A stretch of 64,000 nt of DNA from Bryoerythrophyllum caledonicum (lineage: Eukaryota > Streptophyta > Bryopsida > Pottiales > Pottiaceae), in contig OZ020515.1 in NCBI GenBank assembly GCA_963971425.1, positions 6,526,291 through 6,590,290 of the forward strand, given 5' to 3'. This document shows positions 44,501 to 54,741 of the stretch, one piece after another. The position numbers and the translations under genes are program-made. The stretch's first letter is position 1. Every line of letters begins with the position of its first letter. Below the pieces are notes generated by a model, which was given only the letters and a program-made list of their open reading frames with translations, did not search any database and was not told where the DNA came from.

Positions 44501-47500
44501 ATTGATCATGCCAGACTTCTAGCAATAATGTCAGACCTTGGCTACCCAAAAGAGGCAACTACACTTGTTGGAAACATCTATTCCCAATCATCTACTTGCT
44601 ATATCGGCGAACACTTGGGGAAAACAAAACCTATACCCATCCAAAGAGGAACTATACAAGGGGACACCCTTAGCCCATACTTATTTATTATATTTTTAGA
44701 ACCACTACTTAGATGGCTAGAAAGAGGCAATAATGGATATACTTTCGGCACATCACAAGTCACAATAAACTCCGCCGCATACGCAGATGACCTAGCCACC
44801 ATAACTAACAAAATCAAATCAATCCAAATACAACTCCATAAAATTGATAGATATTGTAAATGGGCTGGCATGGATGTGGGAGTTCCAAAATGTGCCGCTA
44901 CCGGATGCCCAAACAAATCTAAATTGAACCCTACCACTTTCAAAGCCCTAATGCAAACCTCTAACATCAACTACCGAAACCAACCAATCCCTATACTACA
45001 CCAAAATGAACCATACATATACCTAGGTACAAATCTTGTTCCCTCACTAAAATGGAAAATCCAAATCCACACTACAACCACAAAGCTCATCAAACAATGC
45101 AAAGAACTAACAACATGTCCGGCCACCATGAAACAAAAAATAAAAATGGTTGATACCGTACTACGCCCAGGTGTGGCATACAGTTTTTATGGGGTACCAT
45201 ACTCTATGCCAGCCATCAAAAAACTTGATCAAAAAATAATAGCCATACAAAAAACCATATGTGGACTACCAAAATGTATGTCAAACGCAATAACACAACT
45301 ACCACATAATCTATTTGGTCTTGAAGCTTTCTCCCTAAAAAACGCATATCTCCGATGTATAGGAGAACAACTACAAAATGCCTTAAACGATAAAGGTAGA
45401 CTTGGAAAAATTTATAATGGATTAACTCATTACATCCTCGCCCAATACGGGGGCGCCGAAAACATACCCAGAATTAAAAAAAGCGACTGTATAAGATCAC
45501 CGATAACACGGACATTCTTCTTATTAAAACATATAGCCAAAGTCCACCTTAAAAGCACACTCCCAAACTTCCTCATTAATCCTACAACACTTGAAATACT
45601 ATGGCGACAAGAAACACTAAACCACAACACACTCAATGCCCAACTCTCCCAAAAGCTTCTACAAAAACTCCTCTCAAAAAATATTTTTGAATTAGCACAA
45701 ATTACGCTACCCAACGGCACACATATCATGAACAACGAGGACTTCAAAACCTACCACTTCACCCCATCCAAACTATTAAAAAGTGCCTTAAATATTGCTA
45801 AACAACTATTTTGCCACCAAACATGCCCCAATACATGTCGTATTCCTTGTAACATACATCTATACTCTCATATACTTAAAGATTCATTCATCACCCTCAA
45901 CAATAACATCAACCCAAGAAATATCCCCACACCAATCAATCCCGCTAACCCTCCACATACATATCACCCCCGCCCCCACCCCCCAACATACATCCCCAAA
46001 AACCCTACCACATATCCCATTAATAACATCATACACCATAAACATATCCAACACACAGACACAAACAACATACAAAATACCTACACAAAATATCTATGCC
46101 AATGGCAACACAATGATAATACATATAATAAATGGCTCCCCCAAAGAGACCTTTTTCCACGACACGATACCAATACCTCCACACATAACACCGAAAAATT
46201 GAAACAATACTACCAAAAAATTCAAAACAAAACATACGCGGATATCATCCTAGCCCATCACCCCCAAGAACAATTCCCAGACTCAAGATCCGTAACACCA
46301 CCCATAATTATCCCACTCTTAAACATCTACACAACAGAATGCAACCCCGAAAATGATATCCTTACATCCTCAAACACAATTCAAATAGATAACAATCAAG
46401 CACATCTATACGAAGAAAACGGCCGACATTTACACACCATACCCATTACCTGTCTCCAATGGTTATGGAAACAATATCACACAAAATTCCAAACCCCTAC
46501 AAACATTGAACCAACAACCCAACCCTTTGAAACCGAACTAATATGGCTTTACCAAAGGTATAAATATCGAATACCAAAAACTGACCCCCTCAAAAATGCA
46601 CAATACACAATACCCACCCCCATCTTAGACTCGCTAATCTCATCCTTTAACATCGAACACTCATACTTTTCCTCCCCGATCACATGTCCTACCAAACTAA
46701 ATAAATTCTACTCACCATACGAAAGAGACAAAATATTTGGATCCCTAGGCAAGGCCTTTGACCACAAATGGATCGGAAATGGCATAGCTCACCCCCACAA
46801 CGAGAAAGACATGGAACAAGCCATACATTGGGCTAGGCTTGCCGCCAAACACGATCCAAATAACACAAAAACAATCATCGTCTCACCGAACAACAATTGG
46901 TACCAAAACAACAACCAACACTCAAATCCATCCCCAGATTCCCACATCATTGCAATATTCGAAGCAGACACAATAACATACGTAGAACCTAATATTCCAC
47001 CCGAGCTAAAAAAACCCCGAACTGAACCATCTACATTACAAATACTATGCGTCCATCATCAAAATCAAACCATTGGCTCTCTAGAACAACTTGCGGAACT
47101 TACCTCCATAACAGACAATCTAGATATACAAAGACCATACACAAAACCGGCCCAACCAACACCCATACAAACCCCCGTAAACAAAAGTAAAAATTGGTCA
47201 AAATTAAACTATATCAACAACACATTAAACTACTCCGTCATACCTCCCTCTCTTCCAGACTACCCAACTCGTACCACACCAAAATTTAACCCCGCACACA
47301 GTTATTACACCGACGGCTCCTTTAAACCACCGGAACAAATTAGCCCGGGCTCTTGGCGCAGAGAAAAAGCTGGATATGGCATATATAATTCTACCAAAGA
47401 AATTAAACTAGCCAAAAGACTCCATGGACTACAAAATATCCTCAGAGCAGAACTCATGGCCATCCACAAAACACTACAAATCATCACAACAAAATACAAA

Positions 47501-48766
47501 AATGAACCTGCACATATATTCACCGATCGTATAAATGCACTCTACCTACTAAACACTCAAATAACACATCCAACCCTTCACAACAGTCACCCCGACCAAA
47601 CCATACTAACATCAATGGTACAAATGTTACAAAACCGCACACAAATCACAACCCTTCACAAAGTCAGAGCCCATGCCAACATTGATGGCAACGAACAAGC
47701 AGACAAACTTGCAAAAAAAGGCCGAGAAAAAACACACAAAAATGCCAAAGACCCGCACGAACACGCCCATGCCACCCCATACTACTTTCAAAAAGAAGAT
47801 TGGCCTTCCAAAGAAGATACCCCCGACAAAGGCCCAATTAGATTTTTGGGCAAATATCTCAAAAAACAAGACCTCTACAACAACCTTGACACAATCTCAG
47901 AAAATATTCCTAACATAGAGAAATGGACTAACAATAACGACATAGACAATGAACTCTCTACAAACTTTTGGAAAAACCCCATCATCTCAGACTCACAAAT
48001 AACATGCCTCATCAAATTCCGTACTGGCCAGTATATGGGAAACGCTCGCAAGCAACTCTTCTTTGGAACAGAAAGATTCCCATCCATAACATGTCCCATA
48101 TGCCCCTCAACAGACCCCGATACATGGCTTCATGTTCTACTCAAATGCCAAAACCACCACATTCACTCTTTAATTGTTAAAAGACACAATAAAGCGGTAT
48201 GGGAAGTCCGAAAACTAATCACATCCTACAATAAATCGAGATGTTTCATATTAATGAACGCCGGCACTTTTAATAATAATCCACAAGACAATACGGTCCC
48301 CCCTTGGCTACTCCCGTGCTCATGTATGACCCAAAGATGTCAGTGTAACGCTCGGCTGAAACCGGACATCCTTTGCATTAAAGGTCTACCATATAATGAC
48401 CCACCACCCGAGAACATCAACCTAGAATACACCATTCAATTCATTGAGTTCACATATTGCAATGATAGATTTTCCCCGGAAACAATCCAAAATAAAATAG
48501 ATAAATACCAACCCCTTATTGACGACATCACCGCCCTCGGATGGAATGTCGCCCCCCTTATTATAATCACATCCGGCGCTCGTGCCACCACCTTTATCCC
48601 ATCTATGAAATCTCTTGAAGATACCTTCAAGATACCCATTGAAACAATTAAAACCTCCTTCAAAAACATTAACACCATTGCTACTCAATATGCCATGTCC
48701 ATTCTCCTACATAAACGCAAAATCGAGAACAATCAAGCCCTCCCCGATACACAGGACCCCCCTTAA
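38570..48766 (+). CDS. ORF2 polyprotein of N5 (3398 aa): repeats, 2A, APE endonuclease, RT, RNase H, zinc knuckle, PD-(D/E)XK-like
   Basis: This is the replication protein of the LINE, expected to nick target DNA and prime reverse transcription. Order by residue: Thr/His/Lys-rich N-terminus; four basic 41-aa repeats (about 375-585); Thr/Tyr array (about 705-810); dead 2A (GEDMETNPRP) 870-884; intact 2A 1040-1054; APE endonuclease about 1268-1525 (TWNASS, IQETKL, CGDFN at 1430, SDHSP at 1515); reverse transcriptase about 1838-2130 (YVDFKNAFGS at 1968, YADD at 2071); RNase H about 2910-3050 (YTDGS 2913-2917, E2961, AHANIDGNEQAD from 3034); zinc knuckle C3175-C3193; PD-E domain from 3265 (KPDIL, E3293 in FIEFTYC). 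It starts at ATG 38570, but the frame is open from 38534. GFGAERS replaces the GFRAERS of the other copies. No stops. Confidence 0.88.
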   Translation: MHKYHLLHTTLYTRYFTLDKYLPSISIIYVEVLTQPTTILCTVYYTNIKYILHYKYMYKIPNHYTIYQTYTKKYFSHTKYKNYTKYYPNYYSKYQIPSTKIYTLTCTHTHTHIHNTKIHTHTNTLVNTHIHTQTNKKTNYKQKHTKIQNKSHTHKHSYTNINTHTHTHKSSKKHTNIIKIQRKICKHTLKHITTKTHNKNKIKIKTNTINTKKNTISHTNQKTKTPNMHYKSIKHPYTTKTTTNKTTHTNKDTHTPPNKHNLKNIIKPQKTAQRINTNTYTHTYTKSNIHHQRNTYIYTHTYKNKYIQSNKPKTRYQSHIQKILKQMKIDIYKISKVSNRTSSIKNKRKKSERICKKNIKGKVKNHYHKNTNNKYIGRNCCTKNRICFLRKSKIRDGKLSKLVMRNTNCRLKINRKDTRNITKHTKNRSWNTIYRDKRKKSERICKKKIKDKVENHYHKNTYNKNIATENNNKNRICFLRKSKIRDGKLTKLVMRNNYHKNTNNKNIARNFSTKNRICFLRKSKIRDGKLTKSIMRNNYHKNTSNKKIFTISSTKNRKRFLRKLKIRDGKLMKLVMKNKKFRVKMSRGNGNNKIVQNKNRNWKMDHRDIDKRKVNSKIKLDIYKDEKSLRLKSKNLLRGCRGKKIEGGKCVWLAGWASKAPKIDLLKIEILIKVRTYTNLIEININLFLEIIVLDKICLERNLLENSLFQYTGTYTDTYIDMYTDTYTDTYTDEYTYKYTDINTGTYTDTHTGIYINTNNYTCRNANTNTNIGTCTHTNTNTNTNKDTHTNTKTKTVTYTNTNIQKNTNIIPHKTTYTHTKTTTHHQRNTYIYIHTYKDKHIQSKKHKYQSHIQKQKILKQNKKPIYYKLLILIGEDMETNPRPMPNILKRHPALHKKNAKTHFIPNTHTNTKTNNCTNHKVYNNTAYEKKDLKATLKTNINPHTNSLKYNSYICTRTKTTKIKYNQSYIHPYTTKTKTTTKNTWTKNKLKTKTTTPTIKINKPTTHTQNTNIHLPPNQQVINNTTKPLKYTTKHIYHKLLLLLGGDIETNPGPMPNILKRHPTSHKKNAKIYFIPNTIKLQPEYEHIAKPFAPFLKNTHTLHHIHNTSHPNIAQYIQQKNTHPTPHILYALIITTHPNIDECNQLLNPQNWNTITWTNTLLQTLLTLQNPPERHIYTPHPYTEFLVDNQNIINHENTIHKRLYDFLHSQDIPPSNDTIKLKFPYLPNDLISESLKCLDPIPEYTHPPPPLPYIPPQNQNQNIRPNQENTYIITWNASSLNIALPSLQTLVANTDTPPALIVIQETKLTPTKSTKYIQNIFQDYKLIFNNTHALTRCMQQRRPYTPGRGGLLTLIHKKYTFPGNINKIPTPMHISPYIQIIKITNHPLQSWLIFHMYMPSHPEDTRFLLDIQNTITTHINNHPNHTYLLCGDFNRDIALIGRQNGNHHTPPQNIDYQWRRFTENLNFTYINTDTQFSRQGGYNYSDWSLIDGFYINTNNNTQYTSTTNKDIILNSDHSPIQLHIPNNTLISRTPTIPNKDTIRILNPIPKTNIEKFNTKFFEENTVQIDSLINTLEINSQLTQAQWQEACHSLDKLINKISDTLEQTCRAHPIPQMTNRTSQQGGYLPRKLSKTWKQHLTTYHTIRKTIRIVKNNPQWRNHPIHNELLTIQHIQIPTPPPPDLPHDTWINDIAIIAKNANIQARKIITKYTKENIKKAISKYRQLYEISPKKINKKVFKNLESPPMDCIKDQYNNILTSPEDIANEIFNQQTKANRPTVPTCNYQPQHTIECTCAIRQYPWHDLDGYTLDKRGEPEIPLHKYFNRATYDTCLQNLGNNKAPGPDRIPNSILKNMPPRFHKLLFLFFSHCSKQKQIPNSWKTSATILLYKKGDPSMLPNHRPIALANTIYKLFTSTLTYILSSYGEIFKILHDSQEGFGAERSTARQIQTIIAALEDAKFTNQDIYILYVDFKNAFGSIDHARLLAIMSDLGYPKEATTLVGNIYSQSSTCYIGEHLGKTKPIPIQRGTIQGDTLSPYLFIIFLEPLLRWLERGNNGYTFGTSQVTINSAAYADDLATITNKIKSIQIQLHKIDRYCKWAGMDVGVPKCAATGCPNKSKLNPTTFKALMQTSNINYRNQPIPILHQNEPYIYLGTNLVPSLKWKIQIHTTTTKLIKQCKELTTCPATMKQKIKMVDTVLRPGVAYSFYGVPYSMPAIKKLDQKIIAIQKTICGLPKCMSNAITQLPHNLFGLEAFSLKNAYLRCIGEQLQNALNDKGRLGKIYNGLTHYILAQYGGAENIPRIKKSDCIRSPITRTFFLLKHIAKVHLKSTLPNFLINPTTLEILWRQETLNHNTLNAQLSQKLLQKLLSKNIFELAQITLPNGTHIMNNEDFKTYHFTPSKLLKSALNIAKQLFCHQTCPNTCRIPCNIHLYSHILKDSFITLNNNINPRNIPTPINPANPPHTYHPRPHPPTYIPKNPTTYPINNIIHHKHIQHTDTNNIQNTYTKYLCQWQHNDNTYNKWLPQRDLFPRHDTNTSTHNTEKLKQYYQKIQNKTYADIILAHHPQEQFPDSRSVTPPIIIPLLNIYTTECNPENDILTSSNTIQIDNNQAHLYEENGRHLHTIPITCLQWLWKQYHTKFQTPTNIEPTTQPFETELIWLYQRYKYRIPKTDPLKNAQYTIPTPILDSLISSFNIEHSYFSSPITCPTKLNKFYSPYERDKIFGSLGKAFDHKWIGNGIAHPHNEKDMEQAIHWARLAAKHDPNNTKTIIVSPNNNWYQNNNQHSNPSPDSHIIAIFEADTITYVEPNIPPELKKPRTEPSTLQILCVHHQNQTIGSLEQLAELTSITDNLDIQRPYTKPAQPTPIQTPVNKSKNWSKLNYINNTLNYSVIPPSLPDYPTRTTPKFNPAHSYYTDGSFKPPEQISPGSWRREKAGYGIYNSTKEIKLAKRLHGLQNILRAELMAIHKTLQIITTKYKNEPAHIFTDRINALYLLNTQITHPTLHNSHPDQTILTSMVQMLQNRTQITTLHKVRAHANIDGNEQADKLAKKGREKTHKNAKDPHEHAHATPYYFQKEDWPSKEDTPDKGPIRFLGKYLKKQDLYNNLDTISENIPNIEKWTNNNDIDNELSTNFWKNPIISDSQITCLIKFRTGQYMGNARKQLFFGTERFPSITCPICPSTDPDTWLHVLLKCQNHHIHSLIVKRHNKAVWEVRKLITSYNKSRCFILMNAGTFNNNPQDNTVPPWLLPCSCMTQRCQCNARLKPDILCIKGLPYNDPPPENINLEYTIQFIEFTYCNDRFSPETIQNKIDKYQPLIDDITALGWNVAPLIIITSGARATTFIPSMKSLEDTFKIPIETIKTSFKNINTIATQYAMSILLHKRKIENNQALPDTQDPP
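39705..40320 (+). repeat. Basic 41-aa repeat region of N5 (four units)
   Basis: Four units of KNRICFLRKSKIRDGKLTKL type, the first separated from the rest by a second tandem duplication with a period of about 273 bp (RKKSERICKKKIK segment at about 39606 and 39878). In frame with ORF2. Confidence 0.75.
40700..41000 (+). repeat. 12-bp Thr/Tyr array of N5
   Basis: In-frame units TATACTGATACG and relatives encode YTDTYTDTYTDE and TNTNTN. It corresponds to the array at 29810-30020 in N2. Confidence 0.65.
41177..41221 (+). other. Upstream 2A-like motif with NPRP (N5)
   Basis: LLILIGEDMETNPRP followed by MPNILKRHP. The core Gly is Arg and the preceding GGD is GED. It is expected to be inactive. 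Confidence 0.75.
41687..41731 (+). other. Intact 2A-like ribosome-skipping motif (N5)
   Basis: LLLLLGGDIETNPGP followed by MPNILKRHP. The nucleotide sequence differs from N3 at synonymous positions while the protein motif is unchanged, consistent with selection on the peptide. Confidence 0.88.
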
Positions 48767-49053
48767 ATTTTTTCCCCGCCTTGATTTATCATGACTAGTT
48801 GGTTTTGAGGTTTCTTGATGAATTGCTTGATTTGTGGTTGGTTCGTTGCCTTGTTGATTAGTTAGTGGCTCGTGCGTTGGTTTGTCGTTCCTTGGCTACT
48901 TGTTACATAGTGTCTACCCTCGAGAGAGGTACCCTCGAGAGAGGGAAGTAGTTCCAATTTACTAATTCCTTGTCCAGTGGGCATGGTCTTAGTAGTGGAA
49001 CGAACAGACACTTTATTCACACCGGTCCCCTTAGGGAACCGGCGTTCTTCTTC
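48767..49053 (+). other. 3' UTR, hairpin and tail of N5
   Basis: Shares ACATAGTGTCTACCCTCGAG with the other copies, here with a local 16-bp tandem duplication (TACCCTCGAGAGAGG twice near 48914-48945). The hairpin at 49020-49044 pairs ACCGGTCCCC with GGGAACCGGC with one mismatch and is followed by TTCTTCTTC up to the target duplication. Confidence 0.85.
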
Positions 49054-49065
49054 TGCCATATCCAG
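49054..49065 (+). repeat. Target site duplication of N5, right copy
   Basis: TGCCATATCCAG, identical to 34379-34390; the ORF2 of N4 resumes here on the minus strand. Confidence 0.95.
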
Positions 49066-52000
49066 CTTTTTCTCTGCGCCAAGAGCCCGGGCTAATTTGT
49101 TCCGGTGGTTTAAAGGAGCCGTCGGTGTAATAATTGTTTGCGGGGTTAAATTTTGGTGTGGTATGAGTTGGGTAGTCTGGGAGGGGAGGAGGTATGACGG
49201 AGTAGTTTAATGTGTTGTTGATATAGTTTAATTTTGACCAATTTTTACTTTTGTTTACGGGGGTTTGTATGGGTGTTGGTGGGGCCGGTTTTGTGTATGG
49301 TCTTTGTATATCTAGATTGTCTGTTATGGAGGTAAGTTCCGCAAGTTGTTCTAGAGAGCCAATGGTTTGATTTTGATGATGGACGCATAGTATTTGTAAT
49401 GTAGATGGTTCAGTTCGGGGTTTTTTTAGCTCGGGTAGAATATTAGGTTCTACGTATGTTATTGTGTCTGCTTCGAATACTGCAATGATGTGGGAGTCTG
49501 GAAATGGATTTGAATGTTGGTTGTTGTTTTGGTACCAATTGTTGTTCGGTGTGACAATGATTGTTTTTGTGTTATTTGGATCGTGTTTGGCGGCAAGTCT
49601 AGCCCAATGTATGGCTTGTTCCATGTCTTTCTCGTTGTGGGGGTGAGCTATGCCATTTCCGATCCATTTGTGGTCAAAGGCCTTGCCTAGGGATCCAAAT
49701 ATTTTGTCTCTTTCGTATGGTGAGTAGAATTTATTTAGTTTGGTAGGACATGTGATCGGGGAGGAAAAGTATGAGTGTTCGATGTTAAAGGATGATATTA
49801 GTGAGTCTAAAATGGGGGTGGGTATTGTGTATTGCGCATTTTTGAGGGGGTCAGTTTTTGGTATTCGGTATTTATATCTTTGGTAAAGCCATATTAGTTC
49901 GGTTTCAAAGGGTTGGGTTGTTGGTTCAATGTTTGTAGGGGTTTGTAATTTTGTATTATATTGATTTCATAGCCATTGGAGTCGGATAATGGGTATGGTG
50001 TGTAAATGTCGGCCGTTTTCTTCGTATAGATGTGCTTGATTGTTATCTATTTGAATTGTGTTTGAGGATGTAAGGATATCATTTTCGGGGTTGCATTCTG
50101 TTGTGTAGATGTTTAAGAGTGGGATAATTATGGGTGGCGTTACGGACCTTGAGTCTGAGGATTTTTCTTGTGGATGGTGGGCAAGGATGATATCTGAGTA
50201 TATTTTGTTTTGGATCTTTTGGTAGTATTGTTTTAATTTTTCAGTATTATGTGTGGAGGTATTGGTGTCATGCCGTGGAAAAAGGTCTCTTTGGGGGAGC
50301 CATTTATTGTATGTATTATCATTGTGTTGCCATTGGCATAGGTATTTTGTGTAGGTATTTTGTATGTTATTTGTGTCTGTGTGTTGGATATGTTTATGGT
50401 TTATGATATTATTAATGGGGTATGTGGTAGGGTTTTTGGGGATGTATGTTGGGGGGTGGGGGTGGTATGTATGTGGAAGGTTAGGGGGATTGGTTGGTGT
50501 GGGAATATTTCTTGGAATGATGTTATTGTTGAGGGTGATGAATGGATCTTTAAGTGTATGAGAGTATGGGTGTATGTTGCAAGGAGTATGACATATAGTG
50601 GGGCATGTTATGTGGCAAAATAGTTGTCTAGCAACACTTAGGGCACTGTTTATTAGTTTAGATGGGGTGAAGTGGTAGGTTTTGAAGTCATCATTGTTCA
50701 TGATGTGTGTACCGTTAGGTAAGGTAATTTGGTTTAGTTCAAAAATATTTTTTGAGAGGAGTTTTTGTAGAAGCTTTTGGGAGAGTTGGGCATTGAGTGT
50801 GTTATGATTTAATGTTTCTTGGCGCCATAGTATTTCTAGTGTCGTAGGATTAGTGAGGAAGTTCGGGAGCGTACTTTTAAGGTGGGCTTTAGCTATATGT
50901 TTTAATAAGAAGAATGTTCGTGTTATTGGTGATCTTATGCAGTCACTTTTTTTAATTCTCGGTATGTTTTCAGCGCCACCATATTGGGCAAGGACATAGT
51001 GAGTTAATCCATTATATATTTTCCCAAGTCTTCCTTTATCGTTTAGAGCATTTTGCAGTTGTTCGCCTATACATCGGAGGTATGCGTTTTTGAGGGAGAA
51101 AGCTTCAAGACCAAATAGGTTATGTGGTAGTTGGGTTATTGCGTTTGACATACATTTTGGTAATCCACATATGGTTTTTTGTATGGCTATTATTTTTTTA
51201 TCAAGTTTTTTGATAGCTGGCATAGAGTATGGTACACCGTAGAAACTGTATGCCACACCTGGGCGTAGTACGGTATCAACCATTTTTATTTTTTGTTTCA
51301 TGGTGGCTGGGCATGTTGTTAGTTCTTTGCATTGTTTGATGAGTTTTGTCGTTGTGGTGTGGATTTGGATTTTCCATTTTAGTGAGGGAACAAGGTTTGT
51401 GCCTAAGTATATGTATGGTTTATTTTGGTGTAGTATGGGGATCGGTTGATTGCGGTAATTGATGTTCAAGGCTTGCATTAGGGCTTTGAAAGAGGTAGGA
51501 TTCAATTTGGATTTGTTTGGGCAACCGGTAGCACACATTTTGGGACACCTACATCCATACCGGCCCATTTACAATATCTATCAATTTTGTTTAGTTGTAT
51601 TTGGATTGATTTGATTTTGTTAGTTATGGTGGCTAGGTCATCCGCGTATGCGGTAGAGTTTATTATGACCTGTGATGTGCCAAAAGTGTATCCGTAATTT
51701 CCTCTTTCTAGGCATTTGAGTAGTGGTTCTAGAAATATAATGAATAGGTATGGGCTGAGGATATCCCATTGTATAGTTCCTCTTTGGATGGGTATAGGTT
51801 TTGTTTTCTCAAAGTGTTCACCGGTATAACATGTAGATGATTTAGAATAGTTGTTTCCAACAAATGTAGTTATATCTTTTGGGTAACCAAGGTCCATCAT
51901 TATTGCTAGAAGTCGGGCATGGTCAATTGAGCCAAAGGCATTTTTGAAGTCCACGTATAGTATGTATATATCTTGGTTAGTAAATTTTGCGTCTTCTAAT

Positions 52001-54696
52001 GCGGCTATTATAGTTTGTATTTGTCGTGCGCTACTTCTCTCTGCTCTAAATCCTTCTTGACTATCATGTAGGATTTTGAATTTTTCGCCGTATGAGGATA
52101 GTATGGAGGTGAGTGTACTGGTAAAAAGCTTATATATTGTGTTAGCTAGTGCAATTGGTCTATGGTTGGGTAGTATGGACGGGTCGCCTTTTTTGTATAG
52201 TAGAATTGTTGTACTTAATTTCCATGAGTTTGGTATCTGTTTTTGTTTATAGCAGTGGGAGAAGAACAGAAAAAATAGCATGTGAAATCTTGGAGGCATG
52301 TTTTTGAGTATTGAGTTTGGTATGCGGTCTGGGCCTGGGGCTTTATTATTTCCAAGATTTTGGAGGCATGTGTCGTATGTGGCTCTATTGAGGTATTTAT
52401 GTAGTGGAATTTCTGGTTCGCCCCGTTTGTCAAGGGTATATCCGTCCAGGTCGTGCCAAGGGTATTGGCGTATTGCACATGTGCATTCTATTGTATGTTG
52501 TGGCTGGTAATTACATGTTGGTACTGTTGGTCTATTGGTTTTTGTTTGTTGGTTGAATATTTCATTCGCAATGTCTTCGGGGCTAGTTAGAATATTATTA
52601 TATTGATCTTTGATACAATCCATTGGTGGGGATTCAAGGTTTTTAAAGACTTTTTTGTTAATTTTTTTGGGGCTGATTTCGTATAGTTGTCTGTATTTTG
52701 AGATGGCTTTTATAATGTTTTCTTTTGTGTACTTTGTGATTATTTTCTGGACTTGTATGTTGGCATTTTTTGCAATTATCGCGATATCATTTATCCATGT
52801 ATCGTGGGGAAGGTCCGGAGGCGGCGGGGTAGGGATTTGGATGTGTTGTATGGTTAGTAGTTCGTTGTGTATGGGGTGGTTACGCCATTGAGGGTTGTTT
52901 TTTACAATTCTAATGGTTTTACGTATGGTATGGTATGTGGTTAAGTGTTGTTTCCAAGTTTTAGAAAGTTTGCGGGGTAGATACCCGCCTTGTTGAGAGG
53001 TTCTGTTTGTCATTTGGGGTATTGGGTGTGCTCTACAAGTTTGTTCTAGTGTATCAGAGATTTTATTGATGAGTTTGTCTAGAGAGTGGCATGCTTCTTG
53101 CCATTGTGCTTGTGTTAATTGACTATTGATTTCAAGAGTGTTTATGAGGGAGTCTATTTGTACGGTGTTTTCTTCGAAGAATTTTGTGTTGAATTTTTCT
53201 ATGTTGGTTTTTGGGATGGGGTTGAGTATGCGTATAGTGTCTTTGTTTGGGATTGTAGGAGTTCTACTAATTAGTGTGTTATTTGGGATGTGCAGTTGTA
53301 CGGGTGAGTGGTCCGAATTGAGAATAATATCTTTGTTTGTTGAGGAGGTGTATTGTGTGTTGTTGTTTGTATTTATATAGAAACCATCTATTAGACTCCA
53401 ATCACTATAATTGTAGCCACCTTGTCTAGAGAATTGTGTATCGGTATTGATGTAAGTGAAGTTTAAGTTTTCTGTGAAGCGGCGCCATCGGTAATCAATG
53501 TTTTGAGGGGGGGTGTGGTCGTTTCCATTTTGGCGGCCAATTAGCGCTATGTCTCTATTGAAGTCTCCACATAATAGGTATGTATGATTGGGATGATTAT
53601 TAATATGGGTTGTAATAGTGTTTTGTATATCTAAGAGAAATCTAGTATCTTCGGGATGGGATGGCATATACATGTGAAAGATTAACCACGGTTGTAGTGG
53701 GTGATTAGTGATTTTAATTATTTGAATGTATGGTGATATGTGCATTGGGGTAGGGATTTTGTTGATGTTGCCGGGGAATGTATATTTTTTGTGTATTAAT
53801 GTAAGGAGGCCACCGCGGCCCGGTGTGTATGGTCTCCTTTGTTGCATGCATCTTGTAAGTGCATGTGTATTGTTAAAGATGAGTTTATAGTCTTGAAATA
53901 TATTTTGTATATATTTTGTAGATTTTGTGGGGGTTAGTTTTGTTTCTTGTATAACTATAAGAGCCGGTGGTGTGTCTGTGTTTGCGACTAGAGTTTGTAA
54001 GCTAGGAAGGGCAATGTTTAGTGAGGAGGCATTCCATGTGATTATGTATGTATTTTCTTGGTTTGGTCTAATGTTTTGATTTTGGTTTTGAGGAGGGATG
54101 TAGGGAAGAGGTGGGGGTGGGTGGGTGTATTCTGGTATAGGGTCTAGGCATTTTAGTGATTCACTTATGAGGTTGTTAGGGAGGTAAGGGAATTTTAGTT
54201 TTATTATATCATTTGAGGGTGGTATGTCTTGGCTATGTAAGAAGTCGTATAGTCTTTTATGTATTGAGTTCTCATGGTTTATAATATTTTGGTTGTCTAC
54301 TAGGAATTCAGTATAGGGGTGTGGAGTGTAAATGTGTCGTTCTGGTGGGTTTTGTAAGGTTAGTAAGGTTTGTAGGAGTGTATTAGTCCATGTAATTGTG
54401 TTCAAATTTTGTGGATTTAGAAGTTGGTTACATTCATCTATACTTGGATGAGTAGTGATTATTAGTGCATATAAGATGTGGGGTGGTGGATGCGTATTTT
54501 TTTATTGTATGCATTGGGCAATGTTTGGGTGGAAAGTGTTATGTATGTGGTGTAATGTATGTGTGTTTTTTAGAAATGGTGCGAAGGGTTTTGCAATGTG
54601 TTCATATTCTGGTTGGAGTTTTATGGTATTAGGTATAAAGTAGATTTTGGCATTTTTCTTATGTGATGTAGGATGTCTTTTTAGTGTATTGGGCAT

Positions 54697-54741
54697 GGGT
54701 CCCGGGTTGGTTTCAATGTCTCCTCCTAGAAGTAGTAGAAG
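54697..54741 (-). other. Intact 2A-like motif (N4)
   Basis: LLLLLGGDIETNPGP then MPNTLKRHPTS, as in N2. Confidence 0.85.

Larger units (their letters stand above)
34391..49053 (+). mobile_element. LINE N5, complete ORFs, inserted in N4 (14.66 kb)
   Basis: It is bounded by the exact 12-bp duplication TGCCATATCCAG and ends with the hairpin and TTCTTCTTC. Its 5' end starts at GAGGCGTTGTGTTGGG, about 180 bp inside the leader as defined by N3, so it is slightly 5'-truncated. Both ORF1 and ORF2 are open from start to stop. It is the innermost and hence youngest insertion of its branch, and the only copy here with both proteins uninterrupted. At 14.7 kb it is more than twice the length of a typical L1. 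Confidence 0.92.
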
